Under the pieces are notes generated by a model. It saw only the letters and a list, made by a program, of their open reading frames with translations. It did not search any database and had not been told where the DNA came from. Of a DNA stretch of 64,000 nt, positions 10,951 to 24,229 are shown piece after piece. A program made the translations under genes and the position numbers. Location: positions 5,075,501 through 5,139,500 of the forward strand of contig NW_025963548.1 in the NCBI RefSeq assembly GCF_910591885.1, given 5' to 3'. Numbering within the stretch: position 1 is the stretch's first letter; each line of letters begins with the position of its first letter. The DNA comes from Bombus terrestris (Eukaryota; Arthropoda; Insecta; Hymenoptera; Apidae).

Positions 10951-12680
10951 AGTACGTATTACGTTTTGTACTATTACGTAATAACGTATATCGCTATATT
11001 GCATTACTATATGACGTATAACGAGATGAACCATTACGTTATAACGCGTAACGTTATATTGCATCACTATATGACGTATAACGTTATATTGCATCGCTAT
11101 ATGAAGTATACCGTTATGAACTATTACTTTATAACGTATAACGTTATATTGCATCATCATAGGACGTATAGCGTCATATACTTTTGCGTTATAATGTATA
11201 ACGGTATACTGCATCACTCTATGACGCATAACATTATACGGTATTACGTTATAACGTATACCATTATGTTGCATCACTATAGGAGGTATAACGTTATATA
11301 CTATTACGTTATAACGTATAACATTATGTTGCATCACTATAGGACGTATAAAGTTATATAGTATTACGTTATGACTTATAACGTTATGAAATATTACGTT
11401 ATACCGCATAACGTTATATTGCATCATTATATGACGTATAACGTTTTGTACTATTACATAATAACGTATAACGTTATATTGCATCACCATGTGACGTATA
11501 ACGTTTTGTACTATTACGTAATAACGTATAACGTTATATTGCATCACTATAGTACATATAACGTTTTGTACTATTACGTAATAACGTATAACGTTATATT
11601 GCATCACTATAGGACGTATAACGTTTTGTACTATTACGTAATATCGTATAGCGTTATATTGCATCACCATGTGACGTATAACGTTTTGTACTATTACGTA
11701 ATAACGTATAACGTTATATTGCATCACTATAGTACCTATAACGTTTTGTACTATTACGTAATAACTTATAACGTTATATTGCATCACTATAGGACGTATA
11801 ATGTTATATTGCATCACTATATGAAGTATAACGTTATGAACTATTACATTATAACGTATAACGTTATAATGCATCACGATGTGACGTATAACGTTTTGTA
11901 CTATTACGTAATAACATATAACGTTATATTGCATCACTATAGGACGTATAACGCTATATTGCATCACTATAGGACGTATAACGTTATATTGCATCACCAT
12001 GTGACGTATAACGTTTTGTACTATTACGTAATGACATATAACGTTATATTGCATCACTATAGGACGTATAACGTTATATTGCATCACTATATATAGTATA
12101 CCGTTATGAACTATTACATTATAACGTATAACGCTATATTGCATCATCCTAGGACGTATAGCGTCATATACTATTGCGTTATAATGTATAACGGTATATT
12201 TTATCACTATATGACGCATAACATTATACGCTATTACGTAATAACATATAACGTTATATTGCATCACTATTGTACGTATAACGTTTTGTACTATTACGTA
12301 ATAACGTATAACATTATGTTGCATCACTATAGGACGTACAACGTTATATATTATTACGTTATGACGTATAACGTTATGAACTATTACGTTATAACGCATA
12401 ACGTTATATTGCATCACTATATATCGTATAACGTTTTGCACTATTACGTAATCACGTATAACGTTATATTGCATCACCATGTGACGTATAACGTTTTGTA
12501 CTATTACGTAATAACGTATATCGCTATATTGCATCACTATAGGACGTATAACGTTTTGCATAATTACGTAATCACGTATAACGTTATATTGCATCACTAT
12601 AGTACGTATTACGTTTTGTACTATTACGTAATAACGTATAACGTTATATTGCATCACTATATGAAGTATTCCGTTATGAA

Positions 12681-12697
12681 CTATAACAATTATAACG
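12681..12697 (+). repeat. 1-bp insertion, site 2
   Basis: The TATAACAATTATAACG variant with flanking GTATTCCG and TATATAACATCAC is the same as at 9,141. It shifts the register to +2. It begins a segment duplicated 451 bp further on. Confidence 0.9.
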
Positions 12698-13121
12698 TAT
12701 AACGTTATATAACATCACTATAGGACGTATAACGTTATACTGCATCACTATAGGACGTATAACGTTATATTGCATCACTATATAACGTATAACGATATAC
12801 ACTATTACGTTATAACGTATAACATTATGTTGCATCACTATAGGACGTATAACGATATATACTATTACGTTATAACTTATAACGTTATGAACTATTACGT
12901 TATAACGCATAACGTTATATTGCATCACTATATGACGTATAACGTTCTGTACTATTACGTAATAACGTATAACGTTATATTGCATCACCATGTGACGTAT
13001 AACGTTTTGTACTATTACGTAATAACGTATAACGTTATATTGCATCACTATAGGACATATAACGTTTTGTACTATTACGTAATAACGTATAACGTTATAT
13101 TGCATCACTATATGAAGTATT

Positions 13122-13949
13122 CCGTTATGAACTATAACAATTATAACGTATAACGTTATATAACATCACTATAGGACGTATAACGTTATACTGCATCACT
13201 ATAGGACGTATAACGTTATATTGCATCACTATATAACGTATAACGATATACACTATTACGTTATAACGTATAACATTATGTTGCATCACTATAGGACGTA
13301 TAACGATATATACTATTACGTTATAACTTATAACGTTATGAACTATTACGTTATAACGCATAACGTTATATTGCATCACTATATGACGTATAACGTTCTG
13401 TACTATTACGTAATAACGTATAACGTTATATTGCATCACCATGTGACGTATAACGTTTTGAACTATTACGTAATAACGTATAACGTTATATTGCATCACT
13501 ATAGGACGTATAACGTTCTGTACTATTACGTAATAACGTATAACGTTATATTGCATCACCATGTGACGTATAACGTTTTGTACTATTACGTAATAACGTA
13601 TAACGTTATATTGCATCACTATAGTACGTATAACGTTTTGTACTATTACGTAATAACGTATAACGTTATATTAAATCACTATAGGTCGTATAACGTTATA
13701 TTGCATCACTATATGAAGTATAACGTTATGAGCTATTACGTTATAACGCGTAACGTTATATTGCATCACTATATGACGTATAACGTTATATTGCATCGCT
13801 ATATGAAGTATACCGTTATGAACTATTACATTATAACGTATAACGTTATATTGCATCATCATAGGACGTATAGCGTCATATACTATTGCGTTATAATGTA
13901 TAACGGTATATTGCATCACTATATGACGCATAACATCATACGCTATTAA
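13122..13949 (+). repeat. 830-bp block, copy 2
   Basis: This is the partner of 9,130-9,957. It is followed by a 780-bp segment that is absent at the same point of the first copy. Confidence 0.88.
13132..13148 (+). repeat. 1-bp insertion, site 3
   Basis: This is a third copy of the TATAACAATTATAACG variant, 451 bp after site 2 (450 plus the inserted base). It shifts the register to +3 and lies in the block that matches 9,130 onward at an offset of 3,992. Confidence 0.9.
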
Positions 13950-13950
13950 G

Positions 13951-14729
13951 TTACAACGTATAACATTATGTTGCATCACTATAGGAGGTATAACGTTATA
14001 TACTATTACGTTATAACGTATAACATTATGTTGCATCACTATATGACGTATAACGTTTTGTACTATTACGTAATAACGTATAACGTTATATTGCATCACT
14101 ATATAACGTATAACGTTATACACTATTACGTAATAACGTATAACATTATGTTGCATCACTATTGGACGTATAACGTTATATACTATTACGTTAGGACTTA
14201 TAACATTATGAACTATTACGTTATAACGCATAACGTTATATTGCATCACTATATGACGTATAACGTTTTGTACTATTACATAATAACGTATAACGTTATA
14301 TTGCATCACCATGTGAGGTATAACGTTTTGTACTATTACGTAATAGCGTATAACGTTATATTGCATCACTATAGGACGTATAACGTTTTGTACTATTACG
14401 TAATAACGTATAACGTTATATTGCATCACTATAGTACGTATAACGTTTTGTACTATTACGTAATAACGTATATCGCTATATTGCATTACTGTATGACGTA
14501 TAACGTTATGAACTATTACGTTATAACGCGTAACGTTATATTGCATCAGAATATGGCGTATAACGTTATATTGCATCACTATATGAAGTATACCGTTATG
14601 AACTATTACATAATAACGTATAACGTTATATTGCATCATCATAGGACGTATAGCGTCATATACTATTGCGTTATAATGTATAACGGTATATTGCATCATT
14701 ATATGACGCATAACATTATACGCTATTAA
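13951..14729 (+). repeat. 780-bp in-register segment matching 2,248-3,026
   Basis: These 26 monomers lie between two blocks that are adjacent near 9,957 in the other copy, raising the offset from 3,992 to 4,772. The segment matches 2,248-3,026 (offset 11,703), with differences such as TATACTATT against TATAGTATT near 14,183. Its length is an exact multiple of 30. It has the look of a cassette gained or lost by unequal exchange. Confidence 0.85.
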
Positions 14730-15722
14730 GTTACAACGTATAACATTATGTTGCATCACTATAGGAGGTATAACGTTATATACTATTACGTTATAACGTA
14801 TAACATTATGTTGCATCACTATAGGACGTATAACGTTATATTGCATCACTATATAACGTATAACGTTTTACACTATTACGTAATAACGTATAACATTATG
14901 TTGCATCACTATTGGACGTATAACGTTATATACTATTACGTTAGGACTTATAACATTATGAACTATTACGTTATAACGCATAACGTTATATTGCATCACT
15001 ATATGACGTATAACGTTTTGTACTATTACATAATAACGTATAACGTTATATTGCATCACCATGTGAGGTATAACGTTTTGTACTATTACGTAATAGCGTA
15101 TAACGTTATATTGCATCACTATAGGACGTATAACGTTTTGTACTATTACGTAGTAACGTATAACGTTCTATTGCATCACTATAGTACGTATAACGTTTTG
15201 TACTATTACGTAATAACGTATATCGCTATATTGCAATACTGTATGACGTATAACGTTATGAACTATTACGTTATAACGCGTAACGTTATATTGCATCAGA
15301 ATATGACGTATAACGTTATTTTGCATCACTATATGAAGTATACCGTTATGAACTATTACATTATAACGTATAACGTTATATTGCATCATCATAGGACGTA
15401 TAGCGTCATATACTATTGCGCTATAATGTATAACGGTATATTGCATCACTATATGACGCATAATATTATACGCTATTACGTTATAACGTATAACATTATG
15501 TTGCATCACCATAGGACGTATAACGTTATATACTATTACGTTATGACGTATAACGTTATGAACTATTACGTTATAACGCATAACGATATATGGCATCACC
15601 ATGTGACGTATAACGTTTTGTACTATTACGTAATAACATATAACGTTATATTGCATCACTATAGGACGTATAACGTTATATATTATTACGTTATGACGTA
15701 TAACGTTATATTGCATCACTAT
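14730..15722 (+). repeat. About 990-bp block, copy 2, ending at the region 1/2 junction
   Basis: It shares CGTTCTATTGCATC, TTATTTTGCATC and ACGATATATGGCATC with 9,958-10,950. Its right end coincides with the first region-2 monomer (ACGTAAAACG, then GAAGGAAG), so the junction lies inside a recombined copy. Confidence 0.9.
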
Positions 15723-15754
15723 AGGACGTAAAACGTTATATACTATAACGTTAT

Positions 15755-15766
15755 GAAGGAAGAACG
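15755..15766 (+). repeat. First GAAGGAAGAACG segment, diagnostic of region 2
   Basis: The segment GAAGGAAGAACG sits where the ordinary B-to-A junction reads AACGTATAACG, and makes that monomer one base longer (31 bp). I did not see it anywhere in region 1. It recurs throughout region 2, for example at 16,147, 16,901, 17,092 and 18,887. It is normally followed by an A monomer with TCTCTATATGACG or TCGCTATATG. Confidence 0.85.
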
Positions 15767-16229
15767 TTATATTGCATCTCTATATGACGTATACCGTTAT
15801 GAATTATGACGTTATAACACATAACGTTATATTGCATCACTATAGGACGTATAACGTTATATTATATCATTATATGACGTATAACGTTATGTACTATTCC
15901 GTTATGAAGGAATAACGTTATATTGCATCACTATATGACGTATAACGCTATGAACTATGACGTTATAGCACATAACGTCATATTGCATCACTATAGGACG
16001 TATAATATTATAAAATATTGTGTTATAACGTCTAACGGTATATTGCACCACTATATGACGTATAACGTTTTGTACTATTACGTAATGACGTATAACGTTA
16101 TATTGCATGACTATAGGTCGTATAACGTTATATACTATAACGTTATGAAGGAAGAACGTTATATTGCATCGCTATATGACGTATACCTTTATGAAATATG
16201 ACGTTATTACACATAACGTTATATTGCGT

Positions 16230-18215
16230 TACTATAGGACGTATAACGTTATATTGCATCACTATATGACGTATAACGTTATATACTATTGCGCTATGAA
16301 GGAATAACGTTATATTGCATCACTATAGGACGTATAACGTTATATACTACCACGTTGTAACGCATAACGGTATAGTGCACAATTATATGATGTATAACGT
16401 TATATTGCATACCTATAGGTCGTATAACGTTATATTGCATCACTATATGAAGTATAACGTTGTACACTATTACGTTATAACGTATAAGATTATATTGCAT
16501 CACTATTGTACGGATAACGTTATATACTATTACGTTATGACGTATAACGCTATATTGCGTCACCATGTGACGTATAACGTTTTGAACTAATGCGTAATAA
16601 CGTATAGCGTTACATTGCATCACTATATGAAGTATACCGTTATGATCTATCACATTATAACGTATAACGTTATATTGCATCACTGTAGGACGTATAGCGT
16701 CATATACTATTGTGTTATAATGTATAACGGCATATTGCGTCACTATATGACGTATAACGTTATGTACTATTCCGTTATGAATGAATAACGTTATATTGCT
16801 TCACTATATGACGTATAACGTTATATACTATTGCGCTATGAACGAATAACGTTATATTGCATCACTATAGGACGTATAACGTTATATACTAGTACGTTAT
16901 GAAGGAAGAACGTTATATTGCATCGCTATATGACGTATAACTTTATGAAATATGACGTTATTACACATAACGTTATATTGCGTTACTATAGGACGTATAA
17001 CGTTTTGTACTATTACGTAATAACGTATAACGTTATATTGCATCACTACAGGACGTAAAACGTTATATACTATAACGTTATGAAGGAAGAACGTTATATT
17101 GCATCTCTATATGACGTATACCGTTATCAACTATGACGTTATTACACATAACGTTATATTGCGTTACTATAGGACGTATAAAATTATGAACTATTACATT
17201 ATAACGCATAAAGTTATATTTCATCACTATACAACGTATAACGTTATGTACTATTATGTAATAACGTATAACGTTATATTGCATCACTATTGGACGTATA
17301 ACGCTTCATTGCATCACCATTTGACATATAACGAGTTGAACTAATACGTAATAACGTATAGCGTTGCATTGCATCACTATAGGACGTATAACGTTGTATA
17401 CTTTTACGTTATAACGTATAACGTCGTATTGCATCACTATAGGACGTATAGCGTTATATACTAATGCGTTATAATGTATAACGGTATATTGCATCACTAT
17501 ATGACGTATAACGTTATGAACTATTACGTTATAACGCATGACGTTATATTGCATCACTATATGACGTATAACGTTTTGTACTATTGCTTAATAACGTATA
17601 ACGTTATATTGCATCACTATAGGACGTATAACGTTATATTACATTACTATAGGACGTATAATGTTAAAACTACTGTGTTATAATGTCTAACCTCATACTG
17701 CACCACTATATGATGTATAACGGTATATTGCATCACTATATGACGTATGAGGTTATGTACAATTACGTAATAACGTATAACGTTATATTGCATCACTATA
17801 GGACGTATAACGTTATAAACAATTGTGTTATAATGTATAACGGTATATTGCACCACTATATGATGTATAACATTATATTGCATCACTGTATGACGTATAA
17901 CGTTATGTACTATTCCGTTATGAATGAATAACGTTATATTGCTTCACTATATGACGTATAACGTTATATACTATTGCGCTATGAACGAATAACGTTATAT
18001 TGCATCACTATAGGACGTATAACGTTATATACTACTACGTTGTAATGTATAACGGTATATTGCACCATTATGTGATGTATAACGTTATATTGCATCACCA
18101 TGTGACGTATAACGTTTTGAACAAATACGTAATAACGTACAACGTTATATTGCATCACTAATTGAAGTATACCGTTATGATCTATCACGTTATAACGTAT
18201 AACGTTATATTGCAT
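16230..18215 (+). repeat. 1,986-bp higher-order unit, copy 1
   Basis: This unit is followed directly by a second copy at 18,216-20,202. It carries GAAGGAAG monomers at 16,901 and 17,092 and a monomer shortened by one base (ATGTTAAAACTACTG near 17,663), which makes the downstream offset 1,987 instead of 1,986. Confidence 0.88.
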
Positions 18216-20202
18216 CACTATAGGACGTATAACGTTATATTGCATCACTATATGACGTATAACGTTATATACTATTGCGCTATGAAGGAATAACGTTATA
18301 TTGCATCACTATAGGACGTATAACGTTATATACTACCACGTTGTAACGTATAACGGTATAGTGCACAATTATATGATGTATAACGTTATATTGCATACCT
18401 ATAGGTCGTATAACGTTACATTGCATCACTATATGAAGTATAACGTTATACACTATTACGTTATAACGTATAAGATTATATTGCATCACTATTGTACGGA
18501 TAACGTTATATACTATTACGTTATGACGTATAACGCTATATTGCGTCACCATGTGACGTTAAACGTTTTGAACTAATGCGTAATAACGTATAGCGTTACA
18601 TTGCATCACTATATGAAGTATACCGTTATGATCTATCACATTATAACGTATAACGTTATATTGCATCACTGTAGGACGTATAGCGTCATATACTATTGTG
18701 TTATAATGTATAACGGCATATTGCGTCACTATATGACGTATAACGTTATGTACTATTCCGTTATGAATGAATAACGTTATATTGCTTCACTATATGACGT
18801 ATAACGTTATATACTATTGCGCTATGAACGAATAACGTTATATTGCATCACTATAGGACGTATAACGTTATATACTAGTACGTTATGAAGGAAGAACGTT
18901 ATATTGCATCGCTATATGACGTATAACTTTATGAAATATGACGTTATTACACATAACGTTATGTTGCGTTACTATAGGACGTATAACGTTTTGTACTATT
19001 ACGTAATAACGTATAACGTTATATTGCATCACTACAGGACGTATAACGTTATATACTATAACGTTACGAAGGAAGAACGTTATATTGCATCTCTATATGA
19101 CGTATACCGTTACCAACTATGACGTTATTACACATAACGTTATATTGCGTTACTATAGGACGTATAAAATTATGAACTATTACATTATAACGCATAAAGT
19201 TATATTTCATCACTATACAACGTATAACGTTATGTACTATTACGTAATAACGTATAACGTTATATTGCATCACTATTGGACGTATAACGCTTCATTACAT
19301 CACCATTTGACATATAACGTTTTGAACTAATACGTAATAACGTATAGCGTTACATTGCATCACTATAGGACGTATAACGTTGTATACTTTTACGTTATAA
19401 CGTATAACGTCGTATTGCATCACTATAGGACGTATAGCGTTATATACTAATGCGTTATAATGTATAACGGTATATTGCATCACTATATGACGTATAATGT
19501 TATGAACTATTACGTTATAACGCATGACGTTATATTGCATCACTATATGACGTATAACGTTTTGTACTATTGCGTAATAACGTATAACGTTATATTGCAT
19601 CACTATAGGACGTATAACGTTATATTACATTACTATAGGACGTATAATGTTATAAACTACTGTGTTATAATGTCTAACCTCATACTGCACCACTATATGA
19701 CGTATAACGGTATATTGCATCACTATATGACGTATGAGGTTATGTACTATTACGTAATAACGTATAACGTTATATTGCATCACTATAGGACGTATAACGT
19801 TATAAACAATTGTGTTATAATGTATAACGGTATATTGCACCACTATATGATGTATAACATTATATTGCATCACTGTATGACGTATAACGTTATGTACTAT
19901 TCCGTTATGAATGAATAACGTTATATTGCTTCACAATATGACGTATAACGTTATATACTATTGCGCTATGAACGAATAACGTTATATTGCATCACTATAG
20001 GACGTATAACGTTATATACTACTACGTTGTAATGTATAACGGTATATTGCACCATTATGTGTTGTATAACGTTATATTGCATCACCCTGTGACGTATAAC
20101 GTTTTGAACAAATACGTAATAACGTACAACGTTATATTGCATCACTAATTGAAGTATACCGTTATGATCTATCACGTTATAACGTATAACGTTATATTGC
20201 AT
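18216..20202 (+). repeat. 1,986-bp higher-order unit, copy 2
   Basis: It repeats 16,230-18,215 with scattered substitutions and retains the full-length ATGTTATAAACTACTG monomer, so the 1-bp loss occurred in the other lineage. The next unit, from about 20,268, does not continue the series. Confidence 0.88.
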
Positions 20203-20672
20203 CACTATAGGACGTATAACGTTATATTGCATCACTATATGACGTATAACATTATATACTATTGCGCTATGAAGGAATAACTTTATAGTGCATCACTACG
20301 TGACGTATAACGTTATATTACATTACTATAGGACGTATAATGTTACAAACTAGTGTGTTATAACGTCTAACGGTATATTGCACCACTATGTGATGTATAA
20401 CGGTATATTGCATCACTATATGACGTATAACGTTTTGTACTATTACGTAATGACGTATAACGTTATATTGCATCACTATAGGACGTATAACGTTATATTA
20501 CATTACTATAGGACGTATAATGTTATAAACTATTGTGATATAATGTCTAACGGTATATTGCACCACTATATGATGTATAACATTATATTGCATCACTGTA
20601 TGACGTATAACGTTATATACTATTACGTAATAACATATAACGTTATATTGCATGACTATAGGACGTATAACG

Positions 20673-21364
20673 TTATATACTATAACGATATGAAGGAAGA
20701 ACGTTATATTGCATCTCTATATGACGTATAACGTTATGAACTATGACGTTATAACACATAACGTTGTATTGCGTTACTATAGAACGTGTAACATTATGAA
20801 CTATTACATTATAACGCATAACGTTATATTGCATCACTATATGACGTATAACGTTTTGTACTATTACGTAATAACGTATAACGTTGTATTGCATCACTAT
20901 AGGACGTATAATGTTATATTGCATCACCATATGAAGTATACCGTTATGAACTATTACATTAAAACGTATAACGTTATATTGCATCACCATGTGACGCATA
21001 ACGTTATGAACTACTACGTCATAACGTGTAACGTTGTAGTGTACCTCTATATGACGTATATTGTTTTGTACTATTACTTAATGATTTCTACCGTTACATT
21101 GCATCTCTATATGACGTATAACATTATATTGCATCACTATATGACGTATAACGTTCTGAACTTTGGCGTTATAACACATAACGTTATATTGCATCACTAT
21201 AGGACGTATAACGTTATATTATATCATTCTATGACGTATAGCGTTATATACTATTGCGCTATGAAGTTATATCTTTATATTGCATCACTACATGTCCTAT
21301 AGCGTTTTGTACTATTACGTAAAAACGTATAACGTTATATTGCATCACTATAGGACGTATAACG
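20673..21364 (+). repeat. 692-bp cassette, instance 1 (diverged)
   Basis: This instance has the cassette order: GATATGAAGGAAG, GACGTTATAACACATAACG, GCGTTACTATAG, an A/B dimer, TGAAGTATACCG, GACGCATAACG, then TATTGTTTTG with TTACTTAATGA and TTTCTACCGTTACATTGC. It differs from the others by AGTGTACCTCTATATG and CTGAACTTTGGCG, and is the most diverged of the twelve. Confidence 0.78.
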
Positions 21365-21531
21365 TTATAAACTATTGTGTTATAGTGTATAATGGTATAT
21401 TGCACCACTATATGATGTGTAACGTTATATTGCATCACTATATGACGTATAACGTTATTTACTATTCCGTTATAAAAGAATAACGTTATATTGCATCACT
21501 ATATGACGTATAACGTTATATTGCATCACTA

Positions 21532-24070
21532 TAGGACGTAAAACGTTATATACTTTAACGTTATGAAGGAAGAACGTTATATTGCATCTCTATATGACGT
21601 ATACCGTTATGAATTATGACGTTATAACACATAACGTTATATTGCATCACTATAGGACGTATAACGTTATATTATATCATTATATGACGTATAACGTTAT
21701 GTACTATTCCGTTATGAAGGAATAACGTTATATTGCATCACTATATGACGTATAACGCTATGAACTATGACGTTATAGCACATAACGTCATATTGCATCA
21801 CTATAGGACGTATAATATTATAAAATATTGTGTTATAACGTCTAACGGTATATTGCACCACTATATGACGTATAACGTTTTGTACTATTACGTAATGACG
21901 TATAACGTTATATTGCATGACTATAGGTCGTATAACGTTATATACTATAACGTTATGAAGGAAGAACGTTATATTGCATCGCTATATGACGTATACCTTT
22001 ATGAAATATGACGTTATTACACATAACGTTATATTGCGTTACTATAGGACGTATAACGTTATATTGCATCACTATATGACGTATAACGTTATATACTATT
22101 GCGCTATGAAGGAATAACGTTATATTGCATCACTATAGGACGTATAACGTTATATACTACCACGTTGTAACGCATAACGGTATAGTGCACAATTATATGA
22201 TGTATAACGTTATATTGCATACCTATAGGTCGTATAACGTTATATTGCATCACTATATGAAGTATAACGTTGTACACTATTACGTTATAACGTATAAGAT
22301 TATATTGCATCACTATTGTACGGACAACGTTATATACTATTACGTTATGACGTATAACGCTATATTGCGTCACCATGTGACGTATAACGTTTTGAACTAA
22401 TGCGTAATAACGTATAGCGTTACATTGCATCACTATATGAAGTATACCGTTATGATCTATCACATTATAACGTATAACGTTATATTGCATCACTGTAGGA
22501 CGTATAGCGTCATATACTATTGTGTTATAATGTATAACGGCATATTGCGTCACTATATGACGTATAACGTTATGTACTATTCCGTTATGAATGAATAACG
22601 TTATATTGCTTCACTATATGACGTATAACGTTATATACTATTGCGCTATGAACGAATAACGTTATATTGCATCACTATAGGACGTATAACGTTATATACT
22701 AGTACGTTATGAAGGAAGAACGTTATATTGCATCGCTATATGACGTATAACTTTATGAAATATGACGTTATTACACATAACGTTATATTGCGTTACTATA
22801 GGACGTATAACGTTTTGTACTATTACGTAATAACGTATAACGTTATATTGCATCACTACAGGACGTAAAACGTTATATACTATAACGTTATGAAGGAAGA
22901 ACGTTATATTGCATCTCTATATGACGTATACCGTTATCAACTATGACGTTATTACACATAACGTTATATTGCGTTACTATAGGACGTATAAAATTATGAA
23001 CTATTCCATTATAACGCATAAAGTTATATTTCATCACTATACAACGTATAACGTTATGTACTATTATGTAATAACGTATAACGTTATATTGCATCACTAT
23101 TGGACGTATAACGCTTCATTGCATCACCATTTGACATATAACGAGTTGAACTAATACGTAATAACGTATAGCGTTGCATTGCATCACTATAGGACGTATA
23201 ACGTTGTATACTTTTACGTTATAACGTATAACGTCGTATTGCATCACTATAGGACGTATAGCGTTATATACTAATGCGTTATAATGTATAACGGTATATT
23301 GCATCACTATATGACGTATAACGTTATGAACTATTACGTTATAACGCATGACGTTATATTGCATCACTATATGACGTATAACGTTTTGTACTATTGCGTA
23401 ATAACGTATAACGTTATATTGCATCACTATAGGACGTATAACGTTATATTACATTACTATAGGACGTATAATGTTAAAACTACTGTGTTATAATGTCTAA
23501 CCTCATACTGCACCACTATATGATGTATAACGGTATATTGCATCACTATATGACGTATGAGGTTATGTACAATTACGTAATAACGTATAACGTTATATTG
23601 CATCACTATAGGACGTATAACGTTATAAACAATTGTGTTATAATGTATAACGGTATATTGCACCACTATATGATGTATAACATTATATTGCATCACTGTA
23701 TGACGTATAACGTTATGTACTATTCCGTTATGAATGAATAACGTTATATTGCTTCACTATATGACGTATAACGTTATATACTATTGCGCTATGAACGAAT
23801 AACGTTATATTGCATCACTATAGGACGTATAACGTTATATACTACTACGTTGTAATGTATAACGGTATATTGCACCATTATGTGATGTATAACGTTATAT
23901 TGCATCACCATGTGACGTATAACGTTTTGAACAAATACGTAATAACGTACAACGTTATATTGCATCACTAATTGAAGTATACCGTTATGATCTATCACGT
24001 TATAACGTATAACGTTATATTGCATCACTATAGGACGTATAACGTTATATTGCATCACTATATGACGTAT
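21532..24070 (+). repeat. 2.54-kb block, copy 2
   Basis: This copy retains AACGAGTTGAAC and the shortened ATGTTAAAACTACTG monomer seen in copy 1. It ends near 24,070, where GCGCTATAAAGGAATAAC replaces the corresponding part of the first copy. Confidence 0.9.
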
Positions 24071-24229
24071 AACATTATATACTATTGCGCTATAAAGGAA
24101 TAACTTTATATTGCATCACTACCTGACGTATAACGTTATATTACATTACTATAGGACGTATAATGTTACAAACCATTGTGTTATAACGTCTAACGGTATA
24201 TTGCACCACTATATGATGTATAACGGTAT

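Larger units (their letters stand above)
12655..13556 (+). repeat. 451-bp tandem pair
   Basis: The stretch from about 12,655 to 13,105 is repeated directly at about 13,106 to 13,556. Both carry the 1-bp insertion and the ACGATATACAC and ACGATATATAC variants in the same order. The following A/B dimers differ by one 60-bp unit. The 451-bp period is 15 monomers plus the inserted base. Confidence 0.85.
1..15721 (+). repeat. Region 1 subarray: A/B dimers in strict 30-bp register
   Basis: This subarray is dominated by alternating A and B monomers (60-bp dimers) interrupted by blocks of variant monomers. The variant block is tagged by GGACGTATAGCGTCATA (one C-to-T variant in two copies), found at 181, 1171, 2161, 2941, 3691, 4321, 5101, 5881, 6601, 7081, 8521, 9872, 10622, 11162, 12152, 13864, 14644 and 15394. 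The intervals are 990, 990, 780, 750, 630, 780, 780, 720, 480, 1440, 1351, 750, 540, 990, 1712, 780 and 750, all multiples of 30 apart from the three known 1-bp insertions. The GAAGGAAG motif of region 2 is absent. Confidence 0.93.
15722..18260 (+). repeat. 2.54-kb block, copy 1 (partner 21,532-24,070)
   Basis: The ordered variant monomers match 21,532-24,070 at a constant offset of 5,810 bp. Shared rare markers include TAATATTATAAAATATTG, TACCACGTTGTAACGC and AACGAGTTGAAC. A few substitutions are visible, such as TATAACG against TTTAACG near 15,745 and 21,555. Confidence 0.9.

Noticed and set aside
20970..21120. A diverged insertion or transposon fragment in the 692-bp cassette core
   Set aside because: The stretch TATTGTTTTG...TTACTTAATGA...TCTACCGTTACATTGC looked foreign at first, but it aligns monomer by monomer to the satellite with ordinary substitutions and has no terminal repeats or target duplications.
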